A stretch of DNA of 64,000 nt from Diphasiastrum complanatum (lineage: Eukaryota; Streptophyta; Lycopodiopsida; Lycopodiales; Lycopodiaceae), in contig CM055109.1 in assembly GCA_029204225.1 (NCBI GenBank), positions 31,595,870-31,659,869 on the forward strand. Direction: 5' to 3'. The notes below the pieces were generated by a model, which was not told the DNA's origin, searched no databases, and was given only the letters and a program-made list of their open reading frames with translations. Below are positions 22,985-33,419 of the stretch, piece after piece (positions within the stretch are counted from its first letter, which is position 1; every line of letters begins with the position of its first letter). Both the position numbers and the translations under genes were made by a program.

Positions 22985-25750
22985 TTAGAGCTCATCATGG
23001 TTATCCTCTACTTTGTCAGACTCAGCCGTGTAACTGGGTTCTTCCTCGGCAATATCTTCTTGTGATGTATCATCCTTTGGTGTTGATGTATCTTCGACTG
23101 GCTCACTTTCATCTTTTGGCGGATCTGGATAGCTTGTCTCATTGGAAGAGTTACTCACAGGTTTCTCCACAGGCTTAGGCTTGGGCTTTGGTGTCCTGCT
23201 AATTTTGAGAACTAAATCCCGAAGTTTAAGTATCTTAAAATAAATTTCGTCAGATGTAATGACTGGCTCCAAATGTCCTACTCTTTCTGCCTGCTCAATT
23301 TCTTTCTGTTCCAGCCATTGCTTGATTGCATCTGCTTCTTTTGCCAAATCTTCCTTTGCGACTTCTCCAATCCAAGGTTTTTGGCTCTCCCACTCACTAA
23401 TAGTAGTCTTCACGTCATCCAGGTAATTCCGAGCATTTGTGATAGCTAAGGGCCTCTCTTTCAGCTCTTTTAATCTGGAAAAAATGGGATCACCAATTGC
23501 TTGAAGTGCTTCCAATCTCTCCTTAAACGCTTCAGCTGAAGCTTCTTCGCCATCAGTGTAGAGCCAATCCTCGGCCTCAGAAAATTCATGCCGCAAAGTT
23601 TCTCTCAACTCCTCTGTAGAAACCTTTTCAATATCCTCCAAGGAGTCAAGCTTATCTTTGGTAGCATAAATATAAGATTCTAAGCTGTTTTTTGCCTCTG
23701 CAGTTTCACGTTTTTTAGCATCTACCAGCCTTAGCTTCTCCATAAACGATCTTAAAGTAACGAGTTCTTCCTCTGAAAGAGGCTTTCCCACTCCAGGCTT
23801 AGCATCTTCGAAACGAAGCGGAACTCTGAGAATCCTCTTTCTCAATTTCTTCTTTACTAGGGGCTTTGGAGCATCAAGTGACTCAACCTCTGTGTCATTG
23901 CTAGTGCTAGTGTTGTTCAAACCATCAGCAGTCAATGGAATGCCTTCCTCCCCACTCTCGCCAGGAGTCTTGAGCACCTCACCTTGACTTGTAGTATTGT
24001 TTTCAATAGTTATTGAAGGTGAAGAGGTAGCATTCTCAGAGCTTTCTTTAACAGGAACCTCAACCCACTCCATGATTTCAATCACGGCCTCCACTCTGTC
24101 TAATGAAAGGAGGCAACTCCTGCTCAATGAAAAGTGTAAATTGGTTTTAATTGGAGCAGAGAGATTGTAAGAAGCATATTTCGTGTGTACATCAGTCACA
24201 CCAGGCACTATATATACGGCAATTTCAGGGGACAGTATGCCGGGTGGTAACTCATCCTCTGGATCATAGAACACTGTTAATTTGAAGTCCTTATCATCTG
24301 TCAAAGAACGGGAAAATTTGCTAGGAAGCTTCTTTAACCTTTGAACAAGAACCTGTTTGTCAACGTTGGCAAAATCCTCAGAATCCTTCAACAGCTCGAC
24401 TTTCATGCTGATGCCGTAAGACGCTCCATCAGCCATCCCAAGCTTGCGATTAAGCTTTATCCCATCACTTAAGTTAGCAGCATGTAAGGCTCCTCCAAGT
24501 GCTACAGCCTCGTCCGCATCAAGATGCCTCTCCAAGATTTTCTTTCCCAAGACCTCAGAGAGTACTTGCTGGAGCTTAGGTACCCGAGTGGCACCGCCTA
24601 CGAGCTCTACAGCATATAGCCCATCAGCCGTAATGCCTACATCTGTAAGGACAGATTTAAGGGGCAGGGCAGCACGTTGAAAGAGATCTGCGCAGATCTC
24701 CTCAAATTTCTCTCTAGTAATCTTGCTCTTGAAATCGCGATCATCGTACAGCGCATCTACAAAGAAAGGAGCCTCTGTGTTAGCACTTAAGATTTCTTTC
24801 GTTCTTTTTGCCTGTTTCTTCAACTTAGCCATTGCCTTTGGAAACTGTTTCACGTCGACCCCTCCACCGATTTGTTTGTTGAACTCGTCAGCAAAATGCT
24901 CGACTAGGCGCATTTCCAATGTCTGGCCTCCAAGAGACGGATCCGATCGGACGCCCTTCACCTGGAAGTGGTTATAAGTCACATTCTTGCCACGCTCCTT
25001 TGCGGCATAAGCTGAAAAATGTATCACTGCAGCATAAACACTATTAGCCCCCATGTCATAAAACAAAACATCTCTCGATTCATTCGAAAAGTCCTTGTCA
25101 ATTCCATATTGCAAAGCAGCTCCAGAGTGCTCGTTCATGAGAGACAGCACCGTGATCCCAGCAATCTGAGCCGCGTTGACAATGCTCTGCCTTTCAGCTT
25201 GACCCATGTAAGGAGGTACACTGAAGACTGCATCCTTTACAAAACCTTTGCTATGCGCTTCGGCGAGGCTGCGGCCATAGTCTAAGATCATGGCCAGAAG
25301 AGTCTCTGCAGTGATGTTCTGATTGTCATCAGTGCGAAAAACAGCCGAGCCCTTAGAGTCCTCATGAAGATCATAAGGTAGATAATTAGCTTCTGCAAAT
25401 TTTTTCACAGATGCGAATGGTTTTCCCACCATGTCTCTGACTAGGGCATACACTTTCTCAGGATAACGCGCCATGATTCCGGCCGCCTCTTCCCCTACTA
25501 AGCGATTTCCGCCCTGGAACGCAACCAAAACCGGGGATTTTCGCTTTGACATCTCATTCAATGCTATGGAAATAGGACTTTGCCCAGGCTTCAAATCAAC
25601 CACCGCAACTTTCATCCATTCCGAGCCTAAATCTACACTCATCACAGCAGCATTGACGGACACTACTGTGATGAGGGACAGAGTCCAACACAGCCAAGGA
25701 AGAAAACTACCAAATCGCCTCCTACCTTTACAATTGCTAAATGAGACCAT
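22985..25750 (-). CDS. HSP70-17: ER heat-shock protein 70-17 (HYOU1/GRP170-type chaperone)
   Basis: A complete 921-residue frame. Residues 1-34 form a signal peptide (FLPWLCWTLSLITVVSVNA). The HSP70 nucleotide-binding domain follows: VDLGSEW (39-45, phosphate-1), YDMGANS (231-237, phosphate-2), VELVGGATRVPKLQQVL (381-397, adenosine motif) and DEAVALGGA (413-421). A beta-domain, an acidic Ser/Thr-rich insertion (about 600-660) and a helical C-terminal domain come next, and the protein ends in HDEL for ER retention. This is the Hsp110/GRP170 class (Lhs1 in yeast, HYOU1 in animals), which acts in the ER lumen as a nucleotide-exchange factor for BiP and as a holdase. NIT, NES and NVT sequons are present. 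The ATG at 25750 is the first in the frame, has G at -3 and +4, and precedes the signal peptide directly. There is no stop or frameshift. The whole coding part is one exon, which is unexpected for this family in plants. Confidence 0.96.
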   Translation of the reverse strand: MVSFSNCKGRRRFGSFLPWLCWTLSLITVVSVNAAVMSVDLGSEWMKVAVVDLKPGQSPISIALNEMSKRKSPVLVAFQGGNRLVGEEAAGIMARYPEKVYALVRDMVGKPFASVKKFAEANYLPYDLHEDSKGSAVFRTDDNQNITAETLLAMILDYGRSLAEAHSKGFVKDAVFSVPPYMGQAERQSIVNAAQIAGITVLSLMNEHSGAALQYGIDKDFSNESRDVLFYDMGANSVYAAVIHFSAYAAKERGKNVTYNHFQVKGVRSDPSLGGQTLEMRLVEHFADEFNKQIGGGVDVKQFPKAMAKLKKQAKRTKEILSANTEAPFFVDALYDDRDFKSKITREKFEEICADLFQRAALPLKSVLTDVGITADGLYAVELVGGATRVPKLQQVLSEVLGKKILERHLDADEAVALGGALHAANLSDGIKLNRKLGMADGASYGISMKVELLKDSEDFANVDKQVLVQRLKKLPSKFSRSLTDDKDFKLTVFYDPEDELPPGILSPEIAVYIVPGVTDVHTKYASYNLSAPIKTNLHFSLSRSCLLSLDRVEAVIEIMEWVEVPVKESSENATSSPSITIENNTTSQGEVLKTPGESGEEGIPLTADGLNNTSTSNDTEVESLDAPKPLVKKKLRKRILRVPLRFEDAKPGVGKPLSEEELVTLRSFMEKLRLVDAKKRETAEAKNSLESYIYATKDKLDSLEDIEKVSTEELRETLRHEFSEAEDWLYTDGEEASAEAFKERLEALQAIGDPIFSRLKELKERPLAITNARNYLDDVKTTISEWESQKPWIGEVAKEDLAKEADAIKQWLEQKEIEQAERVGHLEPVITSDEIYFKILKLRDLVLKISRTPKPKPKPVEKPVSNSSNETSYPDPPKDESEPVEDTSTPKDDTSQEDIAEEEPSYTAESDKVEDNHDEL

Positions 25751-25759
25751 TTCTGCGCC

Positions 25760-26029
25760 CTAAGACGGAAAACACTAACTAGTACAATGAAATGAAGATC
25801 TTAATTCAAGGCAGGAAGGAACAGAATAATGGGTCATTCAGATCCGATCTAAAATGGATCGACCGATCTTCCAGGCCTGTGCAAGATGAAATCAAAACTC
25901 AGAAGGCTGGCAGTGCAGCACAGCACCTGTCAGACATGGATCAAGCGAATTATCAGCAAAACTGGTGGAATTTTCAATCAAATACAAGAAAAAGAATGGA
26001 TCAAAAGACAGAATACTCATGTTTCTTAC
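25760..26029 (-). other. Probable 5'-UTR intron of HSP70-17
   Basis: On the minus strand GGGAAG|GTAAGA at 26030/26029 is a near-consensus donor. TTTTCCGTCTTAG|GGCG, ending at 25760, is a good acceptor nine bases before the ATG. The predicted intron is 270 bp. A second possible acceptor, GGCGCAG, ends at 25753. The upstream exon (26030 to about 26230) is CT-rich, like many plant leaders. Not confirmed by transcript data. Confidence 0.6.
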
Positions 26030-26230
26030 CTTCCCTCTGCTGCCGAAAATGCCCAGCAAAAAAGGGCAAGGGCAAGCGCGCTCTCTGCACTGCAGAACCA
26101 ACCAACAGACAAACAAACAAAGAAGAAGAAGAGAAAGGAATAAGAAAGAAGACCCCAGAAGAACAGAGGAAAGGTGAGTGTCAATTAATAGCACTTCTCA
26201 GTATCCATTCTCTACCGTCCGATCCTGCAC
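26030..26230 (-). other. Probable first (non-coding) exon of HSP70-17
   Basis: Pyrimidine-rich on the minus strand (CTTCTTCTTCTTTG, TTTGTTTGTTTGTC), as expected for a plant 5' leader, and ending at the donor at 26030. The transcription start is not visible; the upper limit is a guess. Confidence 0.4.
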
Positions 26231-26291
26231 AGTCCGCTCGATTCCGAGATCTCGAAGGAGTGCGTCGCTTCATCACCTGACAGATGGTCGA

Positions 26292-26297
26292 CACGTG
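26292..26297. promoter_or_regulatory. G-box CACGTG upstream of HSP70-17
   Basis: The palindromic CACGTG lies in the context GTCCACGTGTCG (minus strand), about 540 bp upstream of the start codon and about 260 bp above the predicted exon 1 donor. The CACG half is what bZIP28-type ER stress factors bind in plant ER stress elements. The required CCAAT partner at fixed spacing is not seen here, so the assignment is tentative. Confidence 0.45.
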
Positions 26298-26467
26298 GAC
26301 ATGGCATCACCGGCCCGCATCATCTGACCCTGGTTCGATCTAACCAAGAGTCAATTTCAGAGGTGTGGAAAGCTTAACTAGGGTCGATGTCGAGTTAAGT
26401 AGGGAGTTTTAGCTTTTACGTAAGTAGCGGGGGCCGATGGATGTGATTGGGCAGAAGAAGGAAGAAA

Positions 26468-26486
26468 GACGTCATTGGACCAATCC
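26468..26486 (-). promoter_or_regulatory. ATTGG/CCAAT plus ACGT cluster, possible UPR element
   Basis: On the minus strand GGATTGGTCCAATGACGTC packs two opposed CCAAT boxes and a GACGTC core into 19 bp. It resembles the plant unfolded-protein-response element of BiP promoters, which joins ATTGGTCC to an ACGT core. A further ATTGG lies at 26446-26450. That family knowledge is from memory; binding is an inference. Confidence 0.45.
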
Positions 26487-26530
26487 AAAGGCAGTCCAAG
26501 TCAAACCCATCTCATGTTTGCTTCTACTAA

Positions 26531-26701
26531 AGTGTTCGGGAAAGTCGGCAAAGTATAGCAATATAATTGACATCTATTCTTTAAAATAAACTTCTTAAAA
26601 ATTTTGACGATTTTTATAAAAGTGATATTTTTAAAAAAATGAAAAAGCTTCAAAAATTACAAGTTTTCTTAGCATAACTGGAAAAAGGTTTCCCGAACAC
26701 T
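26531..26701. mobile_element. MITE-like element, 171 bp, 13-bp terminal inverted repeats
   Basis: AGTGTTCGGGAAA (26531-26543) and TTTCCCGAACACT (26689-26701) are perfect inverted repeats around a strongly AT-rich, non-coding interior. Flanking bases are TAA on the left and AGA on the right, so no clean target duplication is seen. Superfamily not assigned. Confidence 0.65.
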
Positions 26702-27024
26702 AGATTCCTAGTTCTAAGTTGGGCAATGGATGCAATTCATGTTGTTGCTTTCTACTTTTTGGCATCCCTCACGAGTCCTACCTATGTTTTTTTGTGTTTT
26801 GATTTTTGGACTTCTCTGTAAAGGCAATACAAAACCCTTTGGCTTTATTTTACAAAAAAACCCTTCTCCAATGGCTATTCATTTTTTAGAGCCCTAGCCA
26901 CAACCTTTTGGGTTACCAAAAATGAGTAACTTCCCAAGGCCCTAGCATAAAACACGATGCATCAATAATTTTTGTTTGTATTATTATTCTACATCCCATA
27001 CATTTAAGCCTTTCACTAGAATCT

Positions 27025-27180
27025 GCACAAGCAGTACATGCTAGGTGCCCATCCAACGATGCACCTTTAGTGAAAGAATGTCACTAACACCAACGATGCA
27101 CCTTTAGTGAGAGAGTGTTAGTGACACTCTCTCACTAAAGGTGCATCGTTGGATGGTTACCTAGCATTTAATACATGTGC
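27025..27180. mobile_element. Fold-back element with nested hairpins
   Basis: A perfect 29-bp stem (27090-27118 with 27124-27152) encloses a 5-base loop. The right arm can also pair with a second, outer left arm (about 27036-27088), because the block AACGATGCACCTTTAGTGA is duplicated on the left. The outer pairing extends through ATCCAACG, GCTAGGT and ACATG to about 27175. This looks like a fold-back MITE with one arm duplicated. Confidence 0.75.
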
Positions 27181-28633
27181 ATTTTTCATCCTCAAGCTAC
27201 AATTCATGGGCTTTATGGGGCGTAACGCCCTAGTTAACCTCAAAAATATGTTGAAGGATTTTACGGATGTTCAAAGAAAATTTGTGAATCAATCTGAATC
27301 AAAGGTTAAGAGAATTTTATGTAGTTTAAGTGCTTTCATCTTTTTTCTTTAACCGTGTGTTACTATTTGCATTTTCTTTTTTTGCATACATGTTAAGCAA
27401 CTAGTGGTCGTTATATACAACATATACAACTTGGCAATGTCATTCACGGAGAAAAGCTCCTTAGATGTTACTACGCAGTGGTCGGGATTCAAGCCTGCAC
27501 CTTTCCAGTGGCAGTCAACAACTCTACCCATACACCCCCCTACGTTGAACTTCTTTGCATTTTGCATTTTGCATTTTGATCTTAGTAAGTGCTTTCAAAT
27601 CTTGATCTTAACCATTTGTTGCTCTTTGCATGCAAAGTTGAGGGCTTAAAATGCTAGAATGATTAAAATCATAAAGTGAATTTACGAATGCAAATAATTG
27701 CACACGTACATTTTCACATGTATCACAAATGCAAGTTCGCTCTACAATTTGAACCATGGGAGTGAATGGGACCCAGAGGGTGAGAGAGTGCATATTTTTT
27801 CTCTTGTAAAGGTTTCTTGACTTTTACATTTCTATACTCAATTTAGAATTCATGTTTACTCCTTCCTCGTCTACATCCATATGCATTTTAATCTTTTTCT
27901 TGTTAGCCCCTTTTTTCATCTTTCTATTTGTAACTATGGCCATCGCAACTAAATGTTCTATAGTTATTGTGGATTTTTTTACCATCCTAAAGAAGGTTGA
28001 GGTGTACCAAACATCAAGGTTCTTTTAATTTAAAAATGTAAAATAGCTAAATCACCAAACACTGGACAAATTTTTTCTTATTGAAATTCATAAATATAGC
28101 AAATCAGGTGAATATAGTTTAATATACTTTTCATAAAATGGTAAATCATCAAAATTAAGTTGAAGAATTATTAGGTTATAAATTTCTAGATTTTGACTAT
28201 GAAATACTAAAAGAATTATCAAAATAATAAAACTATAGCCAAAAAGCAAATAATAAGTCATCTATAAAAATATGATTGATATGGAAATACTGAAAAAATC
28301 TATTAAGGACCTTCACTTCTACAAAAGACCCAATCTTGGGAGCTTTTTGCCTTGAGCGATCTTAAAGACATTCTTTTAAATACTAAACACATTGGAGGGT
28401 TTATGTGTTTTCACTTTATATCCTAGTAAATTATTAGTTATTCATGTCTAATTCTGAATCTTTACTTTTAGAATGACAAATTTGGATCTCCTCATGTCAA
28501 ATTATGTGGAACCAATGCCATGATCAAACCAACACTCTACCTGAGGTCATTTCTTAAAATTTCTATGACATGAGTCCATGATTTGGAACCCATAGAAAGT
28601 GTTCCTCTTTTAAGAATATGCATAACTTTTTGA

Positions 28634-28668
28634 ATCTCTCTCTCACTCTCTCTCTCTCTCTCTCTCTA
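28634..28668. repeat. (CT)n microsatellite with one interruption
   Basis: A CT run broken once by CTCACTC. Confidence 0.93.
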
Positions 28669-29998
28669 GAGCTCCATGGAAAGAGATTGAAGTGATATTC
28701 ATAAGGACCCCTTCGAAAACCACCCATATCTATTCCAAATTCATTACACTTACGAGCTTGTCTCTAAGAATTGAAGACAAACTTTATGCCCATCACTTCA
28801 TGTAAATGCTTCAAGGCCATTGTCGAGCCAGACCTATACAAGATAAGAGCATCATTGATTGTTTCACTTATGCACCTTTTGATATAACTTGCAGCCTCAT
28901 GCACCCAGAGTTTTATATTTCAGAATATGAAGAAGCTCAATTATCACACATTAGGCAATTTTTCCTTGTTCAAATATGTAAGCAAGCTAGACCAATAAAA
29001 TTTGATATAACTAATGCTATATTTGATATAATGATAAATCATCAAATAAAGGTGACTTTTTCCTAAAACGTTTCAGATTCATATCAAAGTTGGGCAATCA
29101 ATCTTTGGGTATTTTCTACTAAATACTAAAATTTTCTATCAAAAAACTAAAAATATAGACAACAACTAAAAAAAAGTAGCCAAAACTTTGCATGCACCAT
29201 CATCATTGTCATCCACCTAACCTAGTTGTCATTGGAATGAGTACTACATGATTGTCACAAAGCCTCACATAGATAAGCAACAACAATTGTTGATGCTTGT
29301 ATTTGGATTAACGTAGCTATAAAATCAAGCACTACAATAAAACCAAGTTTCTTGCATTCAATAATAACAAGTATTATAGCTCTGTTTATTCCATCCCCCT
29401 TTTGGCCTTGTCTTTCAAAGGCAATAATGTGTGTCTTTAATTGTCACTAAGTTTTTAGAAATTCCACAATGAAGGAAGTGCCTAAGAAAGTTGAAACTAG
29501 GAATCTACTTCAATGTAAGTGCCTTCAAGTTTTGGTCTTTAACCATGAGTTACTTTTTGCAATCTGTGTAAGGTTGAAATTTTAAAATCCTAAATTGTTA
29601 CAAATTGTAAAATGAATACATGAATGCAACTAGAATTGAAAGTTAGCCTCAAAGAGTAGTACCCAAAAATATTTGGTGTTCAATATCTTACAAAGACTTG
29701 TCTAGTTGTTTTATCCATTCAAGTTGGAGTATTCTTGCTTATTAGTTGATCTTTGATTTTGATGTAAAAATCATGAGGATCACCTCTCTATGTTCTAATG
29801 CACTCCTCGTAGAAAATATTGCAAATTTTTCATATGGAACTAGACCTATCATGTGAACCTAGGAGCTAATAAGACTCTAAATGTATTTTGAAAGCATTAA
29901 ATATTTTTTCTGTATTGTGTGAAAATTTTGCTTAGAATTTGAAAGTAAATTTGCAGTAAAAGTAGATATTAAATTTATTCAAATCAACAGAGGATATG

Positions 29999-30030
<32 letters not shown>
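29999..30030. repeat. (AAC)n microsatellite
   Basis: About ten uninterrupted AAC triplets. Confidence 0.95.
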
Positions 30031-30031
<1 letters not shown>

Positions 30032-31249
30032 AGTTGAAGGCAAATATTTAAAGAATCACTTGAATATGGCTCCACTATGAAATAGTAAATTTCATAAATT
30101 TGCTAATTTCTTCATAGACAATCTAAATTAGTCTTGGAAAACTGGCATCTATATTTTATCATATGTTGCTATACCCATAGCTAGTTTCTTTTTCTTTTTA
30201 TTTCTCTCAAAAATACTCACCATCGATTAGAAAATATTTACAAAGCACATAGTAAAAGTTGAAACTTACAAAAAAGCTTGTCAGCCTCTTTAAAGAAGAG
30301 CAAGGAAGAGATAGAATAATCACCAGTCCAAAATTCCATGCTACATCTATCAAGCCAAATATTTTATAAAGTGATTACTCTAATAAGTTGCCAATAAGAG
30401 TTAATAATCGTAGTGTCCTTGAAAACTATATCACTCAACAACAAATCACTATGACAAAACCTTCTAAACATGACATGGAATCACGCAATGAATTGGTCCA
30501 ACACTGATCTCCATAAAGAGATGTAACAATGGAACAACAAATATGCCACATCTTCATCTAACGCTTTGTATTTAGAGCAGACATGTGACACATTCTCTCT
30601 ATAGTTGGCACAAATAGGAAGAGCAAGTTGAAGGACCGTAAGGCAGAAAATTTTATACTTGGAAAATTTCTAAAACTGAAGGAACTGAAAGTTTCCTGTT
30701 TTCAAAGCGTTCATATTTGTGATCCACCTATAGAAATACACGCAAAGTTCCAACAAGCAGACAATCGCACCGTACCGCACCACAAGAGTCCCACATGCGA
30801 TCACATGCGGTCAACATAGAAAGTGGACAAACTGTCGAGGCACCGCAACCGCATCGCAAGAGTCTAGCCTGCGGTCACTATGCGAAGTGAACTGACTTAA
30901 GGAACACCGCAAGTCAACCTATGCGGTCAACATATGGTTGTGGTGGCACCACATTTTTACGCTCCTTGGGCATGAACGAGTAGTGTAAGGAGCATAATCC
31001 GACTGAAGCACAGAAGACAACGACAGCCAACTAGAGGTCGTTAGAATTTTTTTGATTACTGCATATTAGATTAATTAATTTCTTCGTTGTTTATATATAG
31101 GATCAACGGGAGAGAGCAAAATATATGCTGAAATAAGTGGAAGATCAATTTATCAACCACAAGGGGAAAGCTCGAGAAATTTTATCCAAGTATCGAAAAA
31201 AATTTCGATCCATGTATTGAAAAAGGCTTCAAGATCAAAACCAAAAAAT

Positions 31250-32745
31250 CGATACTGAGTCAGAAAATGAGTCAGAACCTCAACAGGTCAAATCACATCA
31301 AGGGGTCGATATTCAACCAAGAAGATCGAATCGACCCAGACAACCTCCATCTCGTTTTATGGATGATGCAGCCTGCTACTTCGTGCAAGAACCAAATACA
31401 ATTTCAGAGAAAATGTCTACACCTAATGCTGATCAATGGAAAGCAGCGATGGACACAGGTTTCGACTCTCTGATAGAGAATCAAATGTGGACAGTCACAA
31501 ATTTACCAAAGGGAAGAAAACTGATTCCGTACAAATAGATATTCAAGGTGAAGTATGATGGTGACGGAAGGTTGAAATGATACAAAGCCAAGCTAGTCGC
31601 CAAAGGCTATTCCTAGATTCCAGATCTAAATTATTCTGAGACCTTCAGCCCAGTTGTCAAGCAAGCTTTGATATGAACTAAAGGGTAAGCAACACCTTGT
31701 ATGCAAAATCCACAAGGCACTCTATGGATTAAAATAGTCCTCGGGGCCTGGTTCCAAAAATCAATACATTTCTTATTGAGAATGGCTTCATTCCAAACTC
31801 AGCAGACTTGAATGTCTATTTCAAGTCTGTATCAATTTTTTTCATCATCATCACTGTCTATGTAGATGATACTCTATTATTCAATAACAATCTGAATTTG
31901 ATGAAGGACACGAAATGCATGCTAGCCCAAGAGTACAAAATGACTGATATGGGTCTAGCCCACTATTGTCTTAGAATAAAAAAAATTTCGAATTCTATCC
32001 AATAGACTAATTTTTATCAATCATCAAACGAACAATCTCCTTAAACTGAGGTAGAGAAAGAGAAAATGAAACAATATCTATTTCACTCTATTATCGGCTC
32101 ATTGATGCACGCAATGATCTGCACAAGGCCAGACCTTGCATATTCGAGCAGTTCACTTAACCATTCCTATCGAATATAGTTCTAACCCATTGAAAAGCAC
32201 TCAAAAAATTCATGAAGTACATCCAAGCAAAAAACCATCTCAACATCTATTATGGAGGTAGCCAACCTACCAATATTCTCGAAGTATACACATATGTGGA
32301 TTGGGTAGGGGATATCGATACCAGAAGATCGACTTCTAGATTTGTATTTTCATACAATCAAGGCCCAATCTCTTGGAACAACCGAAAGCAGACCATTATC
32401 ATCAACCGAATCAGAGTACATTGCTGCCACGAATGCTACAAAGGAGGCAATTTGGCTGAGGCACCTGCTAGCAAAAATTGACCTTGCACAGTCACATCCA
32501 ACGACCATCTTTTGTGACAACCAAAGCACCATAGCTCTCTCTCTCTCTCAATCCGAGATTTCGTTCTCAAAGCAAGCATATCGAAATCAGGTATCACTAT
32601 TTAAGAGAAAAAGTGCAAAGCAAGGAGGTATCATTAGTCTACTACAGGACAAAATTAATGGTAGCAGATTACTTCACAAAGGCTTTGTCAAAGGAGCACC
32701 ATCTCAGATTCAGTGACATATTGAATCTGAAAATCAAAAGTTTTT
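31250..32745 (+). pseudogene. Copia reverse transcriptase and RNase H, several breaks
   Basis: Hinge SEPQQVKSHQG and RRSNRPRQPPSRFMDDA lead into WKAAMDTGFDSLIENQMWTV, then KVKYDGDGRLK and KLVAKGYS with stops near 31540, 31580 and 31615. A deletion after YSETFSPVVKQA joins LVCKIHKALYGLK. The catalytic VYVDDTLLF and YKMTDMGLAHYCL are kept. RNase H is readable as TESEYIAATNATKEAIWLRH, TTIFCDNQSTIALS, then, after a frameshift at a CTCTCTCTCTCT run (about 32534-32548), EVSLVYYRTKLMVADYFTKA and the end at about 32745. Confidence 0.88.
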
Positions 32746-32766
32746 AGGATCGACATTAAGGGGGAG

Positions 32767-33380
32767 TGTTGGAATTCGATGCTCAGTCTCAAATCCATTT
32801 ATTAATGAGCATCCTAAAAAACCAAAAATAGAAGACTCAAATTTTTGAGCAGAAAATCGAAAAATTTAGAATCAAACTTTCTAGAATTTTTCAATACCAT
32901 ATCGACTCAAAAAATCCTATATTTTTTGAGTCATTGTAATTTTTGATACAATGTAAATTTTCAATACTTGTAAATTTTGATATTGTCGGTCTAAAATCCG
33001 ACCCAATGACTTGGCGTTGATAGTGCACCCACTTTGTACATGCATTAATTGTAATGAGGCGGTTGTAATAACTACAACAAAAATGGTCTTTGTAGATATT
33101 TTGTTGGATATCAATCCTAGAATCTTCATCAGAAAACTTCTTCTGATAATACTTAATCTGATCAATCTTTTTGTAGCAAGCGTTATCATGCTCAACAATT
33201 GTAAGCTGAAGTTATCGCTTCAAGCACTCCCTGTTTGATATTAATCAAAGTGAAAATTCTCAGTTTCACTTTTGTATTGTTTCATTGAGCATTTGTCTGA
33301 ATCATTCAATTTCAATATTCTGCTGCTAATTGTCATGCTTCCGATCCTACACGCACCGCTTGAGCTTCCGCTAACTAACC
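32767..33380 (+). repeat. 3' LTR of Copia copy E (about 610 bp)
   Basis: It begins TGTTGGAATT right after the polypurine tract. The end is judged from loss of similarity with the fragment at 16285-16690 just after TTCCGATCCTACACGC and GCTTCCGCT; the exact last base is uncertain. Confidence 0.6.
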
Positions 33381-33419
33381 TCTTGATTTACGACAGAAAC
33401 TGTTAGAGGTGAATGAGAT

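Larger units (their letters stand above)
27181..31059. other. Non-coding stretch, no gene recognised
   Basis: AT-rich sequence with no domain found. It contains a (CT)n run (28634-28668) and an (AAC)n run (29999-30030). A local CpG-richer patch at 30765-30960 carries TGCGGTCA(A/C) three times and CCGCA(C/A)C(G/C)-like words, suggesting a decayed short repeat. Confidence 0.4.
31150..33380 (+). mobile_element. Copia 3' part with LTR, copy E
   Basis: Plus-strand Copia remnant: hinge, broken reverse transcriptase, RNase H, purine tract AAGGGGGAG (32758-32766) and an LTR starting TGTTGGAATTC at 32767. Upstream gag, protease and integrase are absent. The LTR is of the same family as the fragment at 16285-16690 but differs from that of copies A, B and C. 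Confidence 0.85.

Noticed and set aside
24444-25763. Several plus-strand open frames of 80-96 codons
   Set aside because: Antisense shadows of the HSP70-17 coding sequence, with no domain of their own.
25792-26280. A 162-codon plus-strand frame rich in Lys, Glu and Gln
   Set aside because: It is antisense to the predicted 5' leader and leader intron of HSP70-17; its composition reflects the CT-rich leader. No domain is recognised.
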